A DNA stretch of 64,000 bases from Streptococcus mitis subsp. hohhotensis (GTDB lineage: Bacteria > Bacillota > Bacilli > Lactobacillales > Streptococcaceae), in assembly GCF_000722775.1 (NCBI RefSeq), contig NZ_JPFZ01000009.1, forward strand, positions 248,001-312,000, in the 5' to 3' direction. The translations under genes and the position numbers were made by a program. Shown in pieces: positions 28,172 to 36,432 of this stretch. The notes below the pieces were generated by a model, which was not told the origin of the DNA, made no database searches, and worked only from the letters and a program-made list of their open reading frames with translations. How positions within the stretch are numbered: the first letter of the stretch is position 1; each line of letters opens with the position of its first letter.

Positions 28172-28941
28172 AAAAATTTGCTAATCTATATCTGGGACTG
28201 GTCTTTCTTGTCCTCTACCTGCCAATATTTTACTTGATTGGCTATGCCTTTAATGCAGGCAACGACATGAATAGCTTTACAGGCTTTAGTTTGAGTCATT
28301 TTAAAACCATGTTTGGCGATGGTCGCCTTATGTTAATTGTGACCCAGACCTTTTTCTTGGCCTTTCTGTCAGCATTGATAGCGACGATTATCGGGACTTT
28401 TGGAGCTATTTACATCTACCAGTCTCGTAAGAAATACCAAGAAGCCTTTCTTTCACTCAATAATATCCTCATGGTTGCGCCTGATGTTATGATTGGTGCC
28501 AGCTTCTTGATTCTCTTTACCCAACTCAAGTTTTCACTTGGCTTTTTGACTGTTCTTTCTAGTCACGTGGCCTTCTCCATTCCTATCGTGGTCTTGATGG
28601 TCTTGCCTCGTCTCAAGGAAATGAACGGTGACATGATTCATGCGGCCTATGACTTGGGAGCCAGTCAATTTCAGATGTTCAAGGAAATTATGCTTCCTTA
28701 CCTGACTCCGTCTATCATTGCTGGTTATTTCATGGCCTTCACCTATTCGCTAGATGACTTTGCTGTGACCTTCTTTGTAACGGGAAATGGCTTTTCAACC
28801 CTGTCCGTCGAGATTTACTCTCGTGCTCGCAAGGGGATTTCGCTAGAAATCAATGCCCTGTCTGCCCTCGTCTTTCTCTTTAGTATTATCCTAGTGGTTG
28901 GATATTACTTTATCTCACGTGAGAAGGAGGAGCAAGCATGA
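28168..28941 (+). CDS. potC: Spermidine/putrescine ABC transporter permease PotC
   Basis: 257 residues, six membrane helices with the EAA loop AAYDLGASQFQMFKEIMLP near residue 165. Its start overlaps the potB stop (ATGA, 28168-28171), with AAGGAGAG upstream, and its stop overlaps potD the same way (28938-28941). Pairs with PotB to form the polyamine channel. Confidence 0.94.
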   Translation: MKKFANLYLGLVFLVLYLPIFYLIGYAFNAGNDMNSFTGFSLSHFKTMFGDGRLMLIVTQTFFLAFLSALIATIIGTFGAIYIYQSRKKYQEAFLSLNNILMVAPDVMIGASFLILFTQLKFSLGFLTVLSSHVAFSIPIVVLMVLPRLKEMNGDMIHAAYDLGASQFQMFKEIMLPYLTPSIIAGYFMAFTYSLDDFAVTFFVTGNGFSTLSVEIYSRARKGISLEINALSALVFLFSIILVVGYYFISREKEEQA

Positions 28942-30008
28942 AAAAACTCTATTCATTTTTAGCAGGAATCGTAGCCATTATTCTAGTCTTATGGGGAATT
29001 GCGACGCATCTAGACAGTAAAATCAATAGCCGAGATAGTCAAAAACTGGTTATCTACAACTGGGGTGACTATATCGATCCAGAACTCTTGGAGCAATTCA
29101 CAGAAGAAACAGGAATCCAAGTCCAGTACGAGACCTTTGACTCCAACGAAGCCATGTATACCAAGATTAAGCAGGGTGGAACGACCTACGATATTGCCAT
29201 TCCTAGTGAATACATGATTAACAAGATGAAGGACGAAGACCTCTTGGTACCGCTTGACTATTCAAAACTTGAAGGTCTTGAAAATATCGGACCAGAGTTC
29301 CTCAACCAGTCCTTTGACCCAGGCAATAAATTCTCCATCCCTTACTTCTGGGGAACATTGGGAATTGTCTACAATGAAACTATGGTAGATGAAGCGCCTG
29401 AGCATTGGGATGACCTCTGGAAGCCAGAGTATAAGAACTCTATCATGCTCTTTGATGGGGCGCGTGAGGTGCTGGGACTGGGGCTCAACTCCCTAGGCTA
29501 CAGCCTCAACTCCAAGGATACCCAGCAGTTAGAAGAGACAGTAGACAAGCTCTATAAACTGACTCCAAATATCAAGGCCATCGTTGCCGACGAGATGAAG
29601 GGCTACATGATTCAGAATAACGCTGCAATCGGTGTGACCTTCTCTGGGGAAGCCAGCCAAATGCTAGAAAAAAATGAAAATCTACGCTATGTGGTTCCGA
29701 CTGAGGCCAGCAACCTTTGGTTTGACAATATGGTTATTCCCAAAACAGTCAAAAACCAAGATGCAGCCTATGCCTTTATCAACTTTATGTTGAAACCCGA
29801 AAATGCCCTCAAAAATGCGGAGTATGTTGGCTATTCAACACCAAACCTACCAGCTAAGGAATTGCTCCCAGAGGAGAAAAAAGAAGACAAGGCCTTTTAT
29901 CCAGATGCTGAAACCATGAAACACCTAGAAGTTTATGAGAAATTTGACCATAAATGGACAGGAAAATATAGCGACCTCTTCCTACAGTTTAAAATGTATC
30001 GGAAGTAG
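28938..30008 (+). CDS. potD: Spermidine/putrescine-binding protein PotD
   Basis: 356 residues. The mature part begins near residue 37 with LVIYNWGDYIDPELL, a PotD/PotF signature; DSNEAMYTKI, the AIPSEYMINKM segment and the later WFDNMVIPKTV stretch line the polyamine site. The N-terminus (MKKLYSFLAGIVAIILVLWG) is a membrane segment with no lipobox cysteine and no clear signal peptidase I site, so the protein may stay attached by an uncleaved signal anchor. Last gene of the operon, with a terminator at 30025-30053. Confidence 0.94.
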   Translation: MKKLYSFLAGIVAIILVLWGIATHLDSKINSRDSQKLVIYNWGDYIDPELLEQFTEETGIQVQYETFDSNEAMYTKIKQGGTTYDIAIPSEYMINKMKDEDLLVPLDYSKLEGLENIGPEFLNQSFDPGNKFSIPYFWGTLGIVYNETMVDEAPEHWDDLWKPEYKNSIMLFDGAREVLGLGLNSLGYSLNSKDTQQLEETVDKLYKLTPNIKAIVADEMKGYMIQNNAAIGVTFSGEASQMLEKNENLRYVVPTEASNLWFDNMVIPKTVKNQDAAYAFINFMLKPENALKNAEYVGYSTPNLPAKELLPEEKKEDKAFYPDAETMKHLEVYEKFDHKWTGKYSDLFLQFKMYRK

Positions 30009-30024
30009 GAGTTAGCAATCACGA

Positions 30025-30053
30025 AACGAATCAGTTAAGCTGGTTCGTTTTCT
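30025..30053 (+). terminator. Terminator of the pot operon
   Basis: AACGAATCAG (30025-30034) pairs with CTGGTTCGTT (30040-30049) including one G-T pair, then T-rich sequence. Confidence 0.75.
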
Positions 30054-30096
30054 TAATAGAAGGCAATTTTTGTAACTGTATGTTTTTCTATGGTAG

Positions 30097-30125
30097 TTGC
30101 TTATTTGCTTGCCCAGTAGTATACT
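30097..30125 (+). promoter_or_regulatory. Candidate promoter of the small interrupted ORF
   Basis: TTGCTT (30097-30102), 17 bp, TATACT (30120-30125); the ATG of the small ORF is 32 nt downstream. Confidence 0.45.
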
Positions 30126-30157
30126 AAGTTTAACCTTACAGAGAGCGGTAACAAATA

Positions 30158-30409
30158 ATGAAAGTGTCTACTTTTTTCAAAAAAAGTTTCTGGCCAACCT
30201 TTTTGACTGTTCAGCAAACATATATACTATTTTATCTAAAGGATGGTTTGGATTGACAATACCTAACAACTGAGTCTATATATTTGGTGATAGGAAACTT
30301 TATATTTGCAAATATTTGCGTAGCTATATTTAGCAATTCGAAACTTTGGGATAAAAGTTGGGATAAAAAGAAAAATGGCAGTAAGAAAAAATATATCCTG
30401 AAAAAGTAA
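30158..30409 (+). pseudogene. Small two-helix membrane protein interrupted by an in-frame TGA
   Basis: Reading from ATG 30158 gives 32 codons to TGA at 30254-30256. The same frame then stays open for 50 more codons to TAA at 30407-30409. The first part has a basic start and a hydrophobic segment (FWPTFLTVQQTYILFYL). The second has another hydrophobic segment (YLVIGNFIFANICVAIF) and a lysine-rich tail ending KKKYILKK. Together they look like one small protein of 83 codons with two membrane helices, broken by a single nonsense change. No homolog is recognised; the ribosome-binding site is poor. Alternatives are chance openness, or two short peptides. Confidence 0.5.
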
Positions 30410-30455
30410 TCTGAGATGTAGGGAATGGGTCTGATTCAACGGAGATGATTTCCAG

Positions 30456-30484
30456 TTGACGCAGACTTAAAAAAACGTTATAAT
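30456..30484 (+). promoter_or_regulatory. Promoter of the T-box / alaS transcript
   Basis: TTGACG (30456-30461), 17 bp, TATAAT (30479-30484). Confidence 0.8.
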
Positions 30485-30490
30485 AAGAAA

Positions 30491-30666
30491 GTTGAGAATT
30501 GATTTTCAGTTGTCTTAGTCCAGAGAAATGGCGGTGCTGCGAGCCATCTAAGCTAGGAACTCATGCTACTCAATCATACAATTGCATAATAATAAGAGAA
30601 TGACAAGTTCATTGAATGAAGGTGGTACCGCGGTTTTTCGCCCTTCGTGATATGAGCTTGTCTTTT
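30491..30666 (+). promoter_or_regulatory. T-box leader (tRNA-Ala sensing) for the LOR-alaS operon
   Basis: The T-box sequence AAGGTGGTACCGCG is at 30619-30632. Stem I has an ATGGC/GCCAT distal arm near 30527-30546, and a GCT triplet followed by A, suited to an alanine specifier, is at 30565-30567. The terminator stem pairs GACAAGTTCAT (30602-30612) with ATGAGCTTGTC (30652-30662), followed by TTTT. Uncharged tRNA-Ala would favour the antiterminator. Confidence 0.9.
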
Positions 30667-30683
30667 GATTTTTGGAGGTGTTG

Positions 30684-31169
30684 ATGAAAACATTTCTTGT
30701 CAAACAAAAGTTTCGTCTTGGAGGCGAACGCTTCGCTATCAAGGATGACAGAGGAGAGATCGCCTATCAGGTGGAGGGATCATTTTTTAAGATTCCCAAA
30801 ACTTTTACTATCTATGATGCTAATGGTGAACAGATCAGTCAGATTAGTAAAGAAATCTTGACCTTGCTTCCTCGTTTTGAGATTCAGCTTCGGGATGGCT
30901 CGAGTTTTGTCATTCGCAAGAAGTTGACCTTCTGGCGAGATAAGTATGAGTTTGATAATCTGGGTCTTCGTATCGAGGGCAATATCTGGGATTTGGATTT
31001 CAAATTGCTTGATGATCGCGATCAGCTGATTGCAGAAATTAAGAAGGAACTCTTCCATCTGACCTCTACCTATACCGTAACGGTTCTAGAGGACGCTTAT
31101 GCAGACCTAGTCATTTCCCTCTGTGTCGCGATTGACTATGTGGAAATGCTGGAAAGCCAATCACATTAA
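30684..31169 (+). CDS. LURP-one-related (tubby C-like, YxjI type) protein
   Basis: 161 residues rich in beta strands, with repeating patterns such as GGERFAIKDDRGEIAYQVEG and GEQISQISKE, typical of the LURP-one-related/DUF567 family, which folds like the tubby C-terminal barrel. No catalytic residues are known and no signal peptide is seen. ATG 30684 is chosen because TTGGAGGTG at 30672-30680 is its ribosome-binding site, not coding. It is the first gene under the alanine T-box and lies 21 nt before alaS, so its level follows alanine-tRNA charging. Confidence 0.8.
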   Translation: MKTFLVKQKFRLGGERFAIKDDRGEIAYQVEGSFFKIPKTFTIYDANGEQISQISKEILTLLPRFEIQLRDGSSFVIRKKLTFWRDKYEFDNLGLRIEGNIWDLDFKLLDDRDQLIAEIKKELFHLTSTYTVTVLEDAYADLVISLCVAIDYVEMLESQSH

Positions 31170-31190
31170 ACAAGTAAATAAGGAGACAAT

Positions 31191-33809
31191 ATGAAACAAC
31201 TATCTAGTGCACAAGTACGCCAAATGTGGCTTGACTTCTGGGCGACCAAAGGTCACTCAGTAGAACCATCAGTAAGTTTGGTTCCTGTAAACGACCCAAC
31301 TCTTTTGTGGATCAACTCTGGGGTAGCAACCCTTAAGAAATACTTTGATGGGACCATCATTCCTGAAAATCCACGTATTACCAATGCCCAAAAGGCTATC
31401 CGTACCAACGATATCGAAAACGTAGGGAAGACTGCACGTCACCATACCATGTTTGAAATGTTGGGGAACTTCTCTATCGGGGATTACTTCCGTGACGAAG
31501 CGATCACTTGGGCTTATGAGCTCTTGACAAGCCCAGAATGGTTTGACTTCCCAGCTGAGAAACTTTACATGACCTACTATCCAGATGATAAAGATTCATA
31601 CAACCGCTGGATTGAAGTGGGAGTGGATCCAAGTCACTTGATTCCAATCGAGGATAACTTCTGGGAAATCGGTGCTGGACCTTCTGGACCAGATACAGAA
31701 ATCTTCTTTGACCGTGGTGAAGCCTTTGACCCGGAAAATATCGGTCTTCGCCTGCTTGCAGAAGATATCGAAAACGACCGTTATATCGAAATCTGGAACA
31801 TCGTTTTGTCACAATTTAACGCAGATCCTGCTGTTCCTCGTAGCGAATACAAGGAATTGCCACACAAGAACATTGATACGGGCGCTGGTTTGGAGCGTTT
31901 GGTGGCGGTTATCCAAGGGGCTAAGACAAACTTTGAAACAGACCTATTCATGCCTATCATTCGTGAAGTGGAGAAATTGTCTGGTAAGGTTTATGACCAA
32001 GATGGCGATAACATGAGCTTTAAGGTTATCGCTGACCACATCCGTTCTCTTTCGTTTGCCATCGGTGATGGTGCCCTTCCAGGAAATGAAGGTCGTGGTT
32101 ATGTCCTTCGTCGTCTCCTTCGTCGTGCGTCTATGCATGGTCAAAAATTGGGTATCAACGAGCCTTTCCTTTACAAACTCGTTCCAACTGTTGGAAAAAT
32201 CATGGAAAGCTACTACCCAGAAGTGCTTGAAAAACGTGACTTTATTGAGAAAATCGTGAAGAGCGAGGAAGAATCATTTGCCCGTACCCTTCACTCAGGT
32301 CAACACTTTGCCCAAGGCATCGTAGCTGACTTGAAAGAAAAAGGTCAATCTGTCATTGCTGGTTCAGATGTCTTCAAGCTTTATGACACTTATGGATTCC
32401 CAGTTGAATTGACTGAAGAAATCGCTGAAGAAGCTGATATGACTGTGGACCGTGAAGGTTTTGAAGCAGCCATGAAAGAACAGCAAGAACGCGCGCGTGC
32501 ATCAGCTGTTAAAGGTGGTTCAATGGGTATGCAAAATGAAACCCTTCAAAACATCACAGTAGAAAGTGTCTTCAACTACAATGCTAGCCAATTGTCTTCT
32601 AAATTGGTGGCTATCGTGGCTGACAATGCAGAAGTAGAAGCTGTGTCAGAAGGAATTGCCTCTCTTATCTTTGCGGAAACGCCATTCTACGCTGAAATGG
32701 GTGGACAGGTAGCTGACCACGGTCAAATCTTGGATGCTGCAGGAAACCTTGTGGCTACTGTGACCAATGTTCAAAAAGCACCAAACGGACAAGCCCTTCA
32801 CACTGTTGAAGTCCATGCACCACTTGCTTTGAACCAAGAATATACCTTGGCAATTGATACAAATCGTCGTCACCGTGTCATGAAAAACCACACTGCGACT
32901 CACTTGCTTCACGCTGCTCTTCACAACATCCTTGGAAACCACGCAACACAAGCAGGATCTCTTAACGAAGTTGAATTCCTTAGATTTGACTTTACCCACT
33001 TCCAAGCTGTAACTGCTGAAGAATTGCGTGCCATTGAGCAGCAAGTCAACGAAAAAATCTGGGAAGCTCTTGAGGTTAAGACAGTTGAAACTGATATTGA
33101 CACTGCCAAAGAAATGGGAGCTATGGCTCTCTTTGGTGAGAAATACGGCAAGGAAGTCCGTGTTGTTACTATCGGTGACTACTCTATCGAGCTTTGTGGT
33201 GGTACCCACGTTGGCAACACTTCTGAAATTGGTCTCTTCAAGATTGTCAAAGAAGAAGGGATCGGTTCAGGAACTCGCCGTATCTTGGCAGTGACTGGTA
33301 AGGAAGCCTTTGAAGCCTACCGTGAACAAGAAGATGCTCTTAAAGCAGTCGCAGCAACCTTGAAAGCACCTCAACTTAAAGAAGTACCTCACAAGGTAGA
33401 AGGACTTCAAGAACAACTTCGTCAATTGCAAAAAGAAAATGCTGAGTTGAAAGAAAAAGCCGCAGCTGCAGCTGCAGGCGACATCTTCAAGGATGTGAAG
33501 GAAGTCAACGGTCACCGTTACATTGCTAGTCAAGTGTCTGTATCAGATGCCGGTGCCCTTCGTACCTTTGCAGATAATTGGAAACAAAAAGACTACTCTG
33601 ATCTTCTTGTTCTAGTTGCCGCTATCGGTGACAAAGTCAATGTCCTTGTAGCAAGCAAGACAAAAGACCTTCATGCAGGAAACCTTGTCAAAGAATTAGC
33701 ACCAATCGTCGATGGACGTGGTGGTGGTAAACCAGACATGGCCATGGCAGGAGGAAGCAACCAAGCTAAAATCCAAGAATTGTTGGATGCAGTAGCAGGT
33801 AAATTGTAA
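31191..33809 (+). CDS. alaS: Alanyl-tRNA synthetase
   Basis: 872 residues, the usual full length. Class II catalytic domain at the N-terminus (motif 1 and the segment [13 protein letters not shown], motif 2), tRNA-binding region, editing domain with [11 protein letters not shown] and [13 protein letters not shown] (zinc and editing residues), a coiled-coil linker rich in Glu/Lys near 740, and the C-Ala domain with [15 protein letters not shown]. Charges tRNA-Ala in the cytoplasm. RBS AGGAG. It is controlled by the T-box upstream of the preceding gene. Confidence 0.97.
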   Translation: MKQLSSAQVRQMWLDFWATKGHSVEPSVSLVPVNDPTLLWINSGVATLKKYFDGTIIPENPRITNAQKAIRTNDIENVGKTARHHTMFEMLGNFSIGDYFRDEAITWAYELLTSPEWFDFPAEKLYMTYYPDDKDSYNRWIEVGVDPSHLIPIEDNFWEIGAGPSGPDTEIFFDRGEAFDPENIGLRLLAEDIENDRYIEIWNIVLSQFNADPAVPRSEYKELPHKNIDTGAGLERLVAVIQGAKTNFETDLFMPIIREVEKLSGKVYDQDGDNMSFKVIADHIRSLSFAIGDGALPGNEGRGYVLRRLLRRASMHGQKLGINEPFLYKLVPTVGKIMESYYPEVLEKRDFIEKIVKSEEESFARTLHSGQHFAQGIVADLKEKGQSVIAGSDVFKLYDTYGFPVELTEEIAEEADMTVDREGFEAAMKEQQERARASAVKGGSMGMQNETLQNITVESVFNYNASQLSSKLVAIVADNAEVEAVSEGIASLIFAETPFYAEMGGQVADHGQILDAAGNLVATVTNVQKAPNGQALHTVEVHAPLALNQEYTLAIDTNRRHRVMKNHTATHLLHAALHNILGNHATQAGSLNEVEFLRFDFTHFQAVTAEELRAIEQQVNEKIWEALEVKTVETDIDTAKEMGAMALFGEKYGKEVRVVTIGDYSIELCGGTHVGNTSEIGLFKIVKEEGIGSGTRRILAVTGKEAFEAYREQEDALKAVAATLKAPQLKEVPHKVEGLQEQLRQLQKENAELKEKAAAAAAGDIFKDVKEVNGHRYIASQVSVSDAGALRTFADNWKQKDYSDLLVLVAAIGDKVNVLVASKTKDLHAGNLVKELAPIVDGRGGGKPDMAMAGGSNQAKIQELLDAVAGKL

Positions 33810-33816
33810 TCAAGTA

Positions 33817-33966
33817 ATACTCTTCGAAAATCTCTTCAAACAACGTCAGCTTCGCCTTGGATTTTATATGAGACTGACTTCGTCAGTCTTATCTACAACC
33901 TCAAAGCAGTGCTTTGAGCAACCTGCGGCTAGCTTCCTAGTTTGCTCTTTGATTTTCATTGAGTAT
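33817..33966 (+). repeat. BOX element, structure A1-B1-C1
   Basis: boxA 33817-33874 with an altered centre, one boxB 33875-33919, boxC 33920-33966; terminal ATACTC and GAGTAT. It lies between the alaS stop and its terminator, so it is transcribed as 3' untranslated sequence. Confidence 0.9.
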
Positions 33967-33968
33967 AA

Positions 33969-33999
33969 AGATCTATCCATTTGGGTAGGTCTTTTTTTG
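33969..33999 (+). terminator. Terminator of the alaS operon
   Basis: AGATCTATCC (33969-33978) pairs with GGGTAGGTCT (33983-33992) with two G-T pairs, then a run of T. Confidence 0.82.
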
Positions 34000-34004
34000 A
34001 CTAC

Positions 34005-34034
34005 AAAAAAGCCAAATCCGATTGGATCTGGCTT
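34005..34034 (-). terminator. Terminator of the alpha-amylase gene
   Basis: On the minus strand AAGCCAGATCC pairs with GGATTTGGCTT, followed by TTTTTT (complement of 34005-34010). Confidence 0.82.
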
Positions 34035-34049
34035 GAATATTATGAACTA

Positions 34050-35504
34050 TTAAATAGTATTGGCTGCCCAGACACTTACCGAAGCAGCTGAGACTGGGAA
34101 TTGTCCATAACCTTCCTCATCAATTATAACTTGACCTTGGTGGTTTTCAAGTAAATCTACAAAGGTTTGGTTAGCCCATTCTTGGCCGACAAACATTGAC
34201 TTGCTGTTTTCTTGGTCATTTGAGATAAGGACTGCGATTGGGGATTGATTTTCAGCACCTGAACGTACCCAACCGATACAGTTAGGGTCATCAAAGTAGT
34301 CATTTTGTTCTCCATAGGCCAAATTTTTTCGGATGGCTAGGAGGCGGTCAAGGACTTCTTTGAAATCTTGTTGAGCATATTGCCCTGAAATTCCATAGTA
34401 GTCGCCGTAAAAGACACATGGAAGGCCATTTTGGCGTAACAGAATGAGGGCATAGGCTGCTGGTTTGAACCATTCTTCAACAGTAGACTCAAGAGCCTGA
34501 CCACGTTGGGTATCGTGGTTGTCGACAAAGGTTACAGCCTTGTAAGGTTTGAGTTCAACCAAGCTATCTGTAAAAATACCACGAAGGTCATAGTTGGAAC
34601 CTGCTCGGCTAGCATCAAAGAGATTCTGGTGGAGACGAACATCGACAAGGTCAAAGCGTTCTTCCGTTTTTTCAAGATAGTCCAGATTGGCTTCCTTGTC
34701 TGGATTCCAAAATTCACCAAAAACATAGAAATCCTCACCGTATTTTTCCTTCATATCGCGGATAAAATTGCTCATGAAGAAAGAGTCAATGTGCTTAACG
34801 GCATCCAAACGGAAACCAGCAATACTAGTCGTCTCCATGAACCAGTCAGCCCAGTCATAGATATTTTGGATGACTTCAGGATGCTTAAAGTCTAGGTCGG
34901 CATACATGAGGTAGTCGTAGTTACCGTTTTCGTTATCGACCAATTCCTCGTTGGCCCAGCCCTTATTGTCCCCTTGGATCAGATAAATCCCAGACTTACG
35001 GCGTTTGGCATCGTAGTCTGTACCGGTGAAGTGGTACCAGTGCCAGTGGAAGTCATTGTAGGTATCTTGGCGACCATCGAAGGTAAAACTAGTCCAGCCA
35101 TTGATGGTGAAGGGTTCTCCAAGTTCAACTGTACGGTCTACAGGATCCACTTCAATAACCTGAAAAGCTTCCATGTGATCGGCCGCAGCCTTGTGATTGA
35201 GTACCACATCGGCCATAGGCTGGATTCCCTGTGCTTTTAGGGTTTGAATAGCTTGAAGATAGTCTTCTTTAAAACCATACTTGGTGCGGACAGTACCTTT
35301 TTGGTTAAACTCACCAAGGTCAAATAGGTCATAGACCCCATAACCTACATCTTTTTCATTGGTAGCCTTGAAAGCTGGTGGCATCCAGACGTGGCTGATA
35401 CCGAGATCAGCTAGGTGTGGAGCATCTTCAGCCAGACGCGTCCAGTGCTGACCATCGTGGGGCAGATACCATTCAAAGTATTGCATGAGTGTTTGATTTT
35501 GCAT
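34050..35504 (-). CDS. Cytoplasmic alpha-amylase (GH13)
   Basis: 484 residues without a signal peptide, of the GH13 subfamily 5 type. Conserved regions are in order: DVVLNHKA (I), GFRLDAVKH with the nucleophile Asp (II), VFGEFW with the acid Glu (III), and FVDNHDT with the stabilising Asp (IV). It hydrolyses alpha-1,4 glucans or maltodextrins inside the cell. Start at 35504 has AGAGGAAA upstream. A candidate CcpA site lies before it, and a good terminator follows. Confidence 0.93.
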   Translation of the reverse strand: MQNQTLMQYFEWYLPHDGQHWTRLAEDAPHLADLGISHVWMPPAFKATNEKDVGYGVYDLFDLGEFNQKGTVRTKYGFKEDYLQAIQTLKAQGIQPMADVVLNHKAAADHMEAFQVIEVDPVDRTVELGEPFTINGWTSFTFDGRQDTYNDFHWHWYHFTGTDYDAKRRKSGIYLIQGDNKGWANEELVDNENGNYDYLMYADLDFKHPEVIQNIYDWADWFMETTSIAGFRLDAVKHIDSFFMSNFIRDMKEKYGEDFYVFGEFWNPDKEANLDYLEKTEERFDLVDVRLHQNLFDASRAGSNYDLRGIFTDSLVELKPYKAVTFVDNHDTQRGQALESTVEEWFKPAAYALILLRQNGLPCVFYGDYYGISGQYAQQDFKEVLDRLLAIRKNLAYGEQNDYFDDPNCIGWVRSGAENQSPIAVLISNDQENSKSMFVGQEWANQTFVDLLENHQGQVIIDEEGYGQFPVSAASVSVWAANTI

Positions 35505-35560
35505 GATGTTTCCTCTTACTTGTCAATCTTGTTCTTTATTCTATCATAAAGTATTGGTTA

Positions 35561-35576
35561 GCGCCAACGTTTGCAT
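35561..35576 (-). promoter_or_regulatory. Candidate CcpA (cre) site upstream of the amylase gene
   Basis: Minus strand ATGCAAACGTTGGCGC matches the first eleven positions of the cre consensus WTGNAARCGNWWWCAW but not the right half. It overlaps a possible -35 (TTGGCG) spaced 18 bp from TAGAAT. Confidence 0.45.
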
Positions 35577-35682
35577 AAAATAGAAGGAAACTATTTTAAC
35601 TACTTAAAATAAAGTATTGATTTTTTTGTATCAAAGTGCTAGTATAATAGTATGTAATATAGATAAAGATAGGAGTCATCCC

Positions 35683-36432
35683 ATGATTGAATTTCAAAAT
35701 GTTAGTAAGTTGTATGGTGATAAAGAGGCTTTGAGCAATCTCAATCTGCAGATTGAAAATGGGGAGATTATGGGCTTGATTGGCCATAATGGGGCTGGAA
35801 AATCGACCACCATAAAATCCTTAGTCAGTATCATTTCGCCTAGCAGTGGTCGTATTTTGGTAGACGGTCAGGATTTATCGGAAAATCGCTTGGCGATCAA
35901 ACGAAAGATTGGCTACGTTGCAGACTCGCCTGACTTATTTTTACGTTTAACGGCCAATGAATTTTGGGAATTGATTGCTTCATCCTATGATCTGACTAGC
36001 TCTGACTTGGAGGCTAGTCTAGCTAGGCTATTGAACGTTTTTGATTTTGCTGAAAATCGCTATCAGGTTATTGAAACCCTTTCTCACGGAATGCGTCAGA
36101 AAGTCTTTGTCATCGGGGCACTCTTGTCCGATCCCGATATTTGGGTTTTGGACGAACCCTTGACTGGTTTGGATCCCCAGGCTGCCTTTGATTTGAAGCA
36201 AATGATGAAGGAACATGCACAAAAAGGCAAGACAGTTTTGTTTTCAACCCATGTCCTAGAGGTAGCTGAGCAAGTCTGTGATCGGATTGCTATTTTGAAA
36301 AAGGGGCATTTGATCTATTGTGGTAAGGTAGAGGACTTGAGAAAAGACCACCCAGACCAGTCTTTGGAAAGTATCTACCTTAGCCTTGCTGGTAGAAAAG
36401 AGGAGGTTTCAGATGCGTCTCAAGGTCATTAA
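35683..36432 (+). CDS. ABC transporter ATP-binding protein
   Basis: 249 residues. Walker A GHNGAGKST near 38, signature LSHGMRQK (the usual LSGGQ is replaced), Walker B IWVLDEPLTGLD, H-loop FSTHVLEVAE. This type resembles EcsA and other export ATPases. The ATG at 35683 has AGGAG upstream; a TATAAT at 35643-35648 is the probable -10, so an earlier start at 35617 is unlikely. It overlaps the permease gene by 20 bp and works with it. Confidence 0.88.
   Translation: MIEFQNVSKLYGDKEALSNLNLQIENGEIMGLIGHNGAGKSTTIKSLVSIISPSSGRILVDGQDLSENRLAIKRKIGYVADSPDLFLRLTANEFWELIASSYDLTSSDLEASLARLLNVFDFAENRYQVIETLSHGMRQKVFVIGALLSDPDIWVLDEPLTGLDPQAAFDLKQMMKEHAQKGKTVLFSTHVLEVAEQVCDRIAILKKGHLIYCGKVEDLRKDHPDQSLESIYLSLAGRKEEVSDASQGH

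Noticed and set aside
33868-34053. ORF of 61 codons after alaS
   Set aside because: It runs through boxB/boxC and two terminators.
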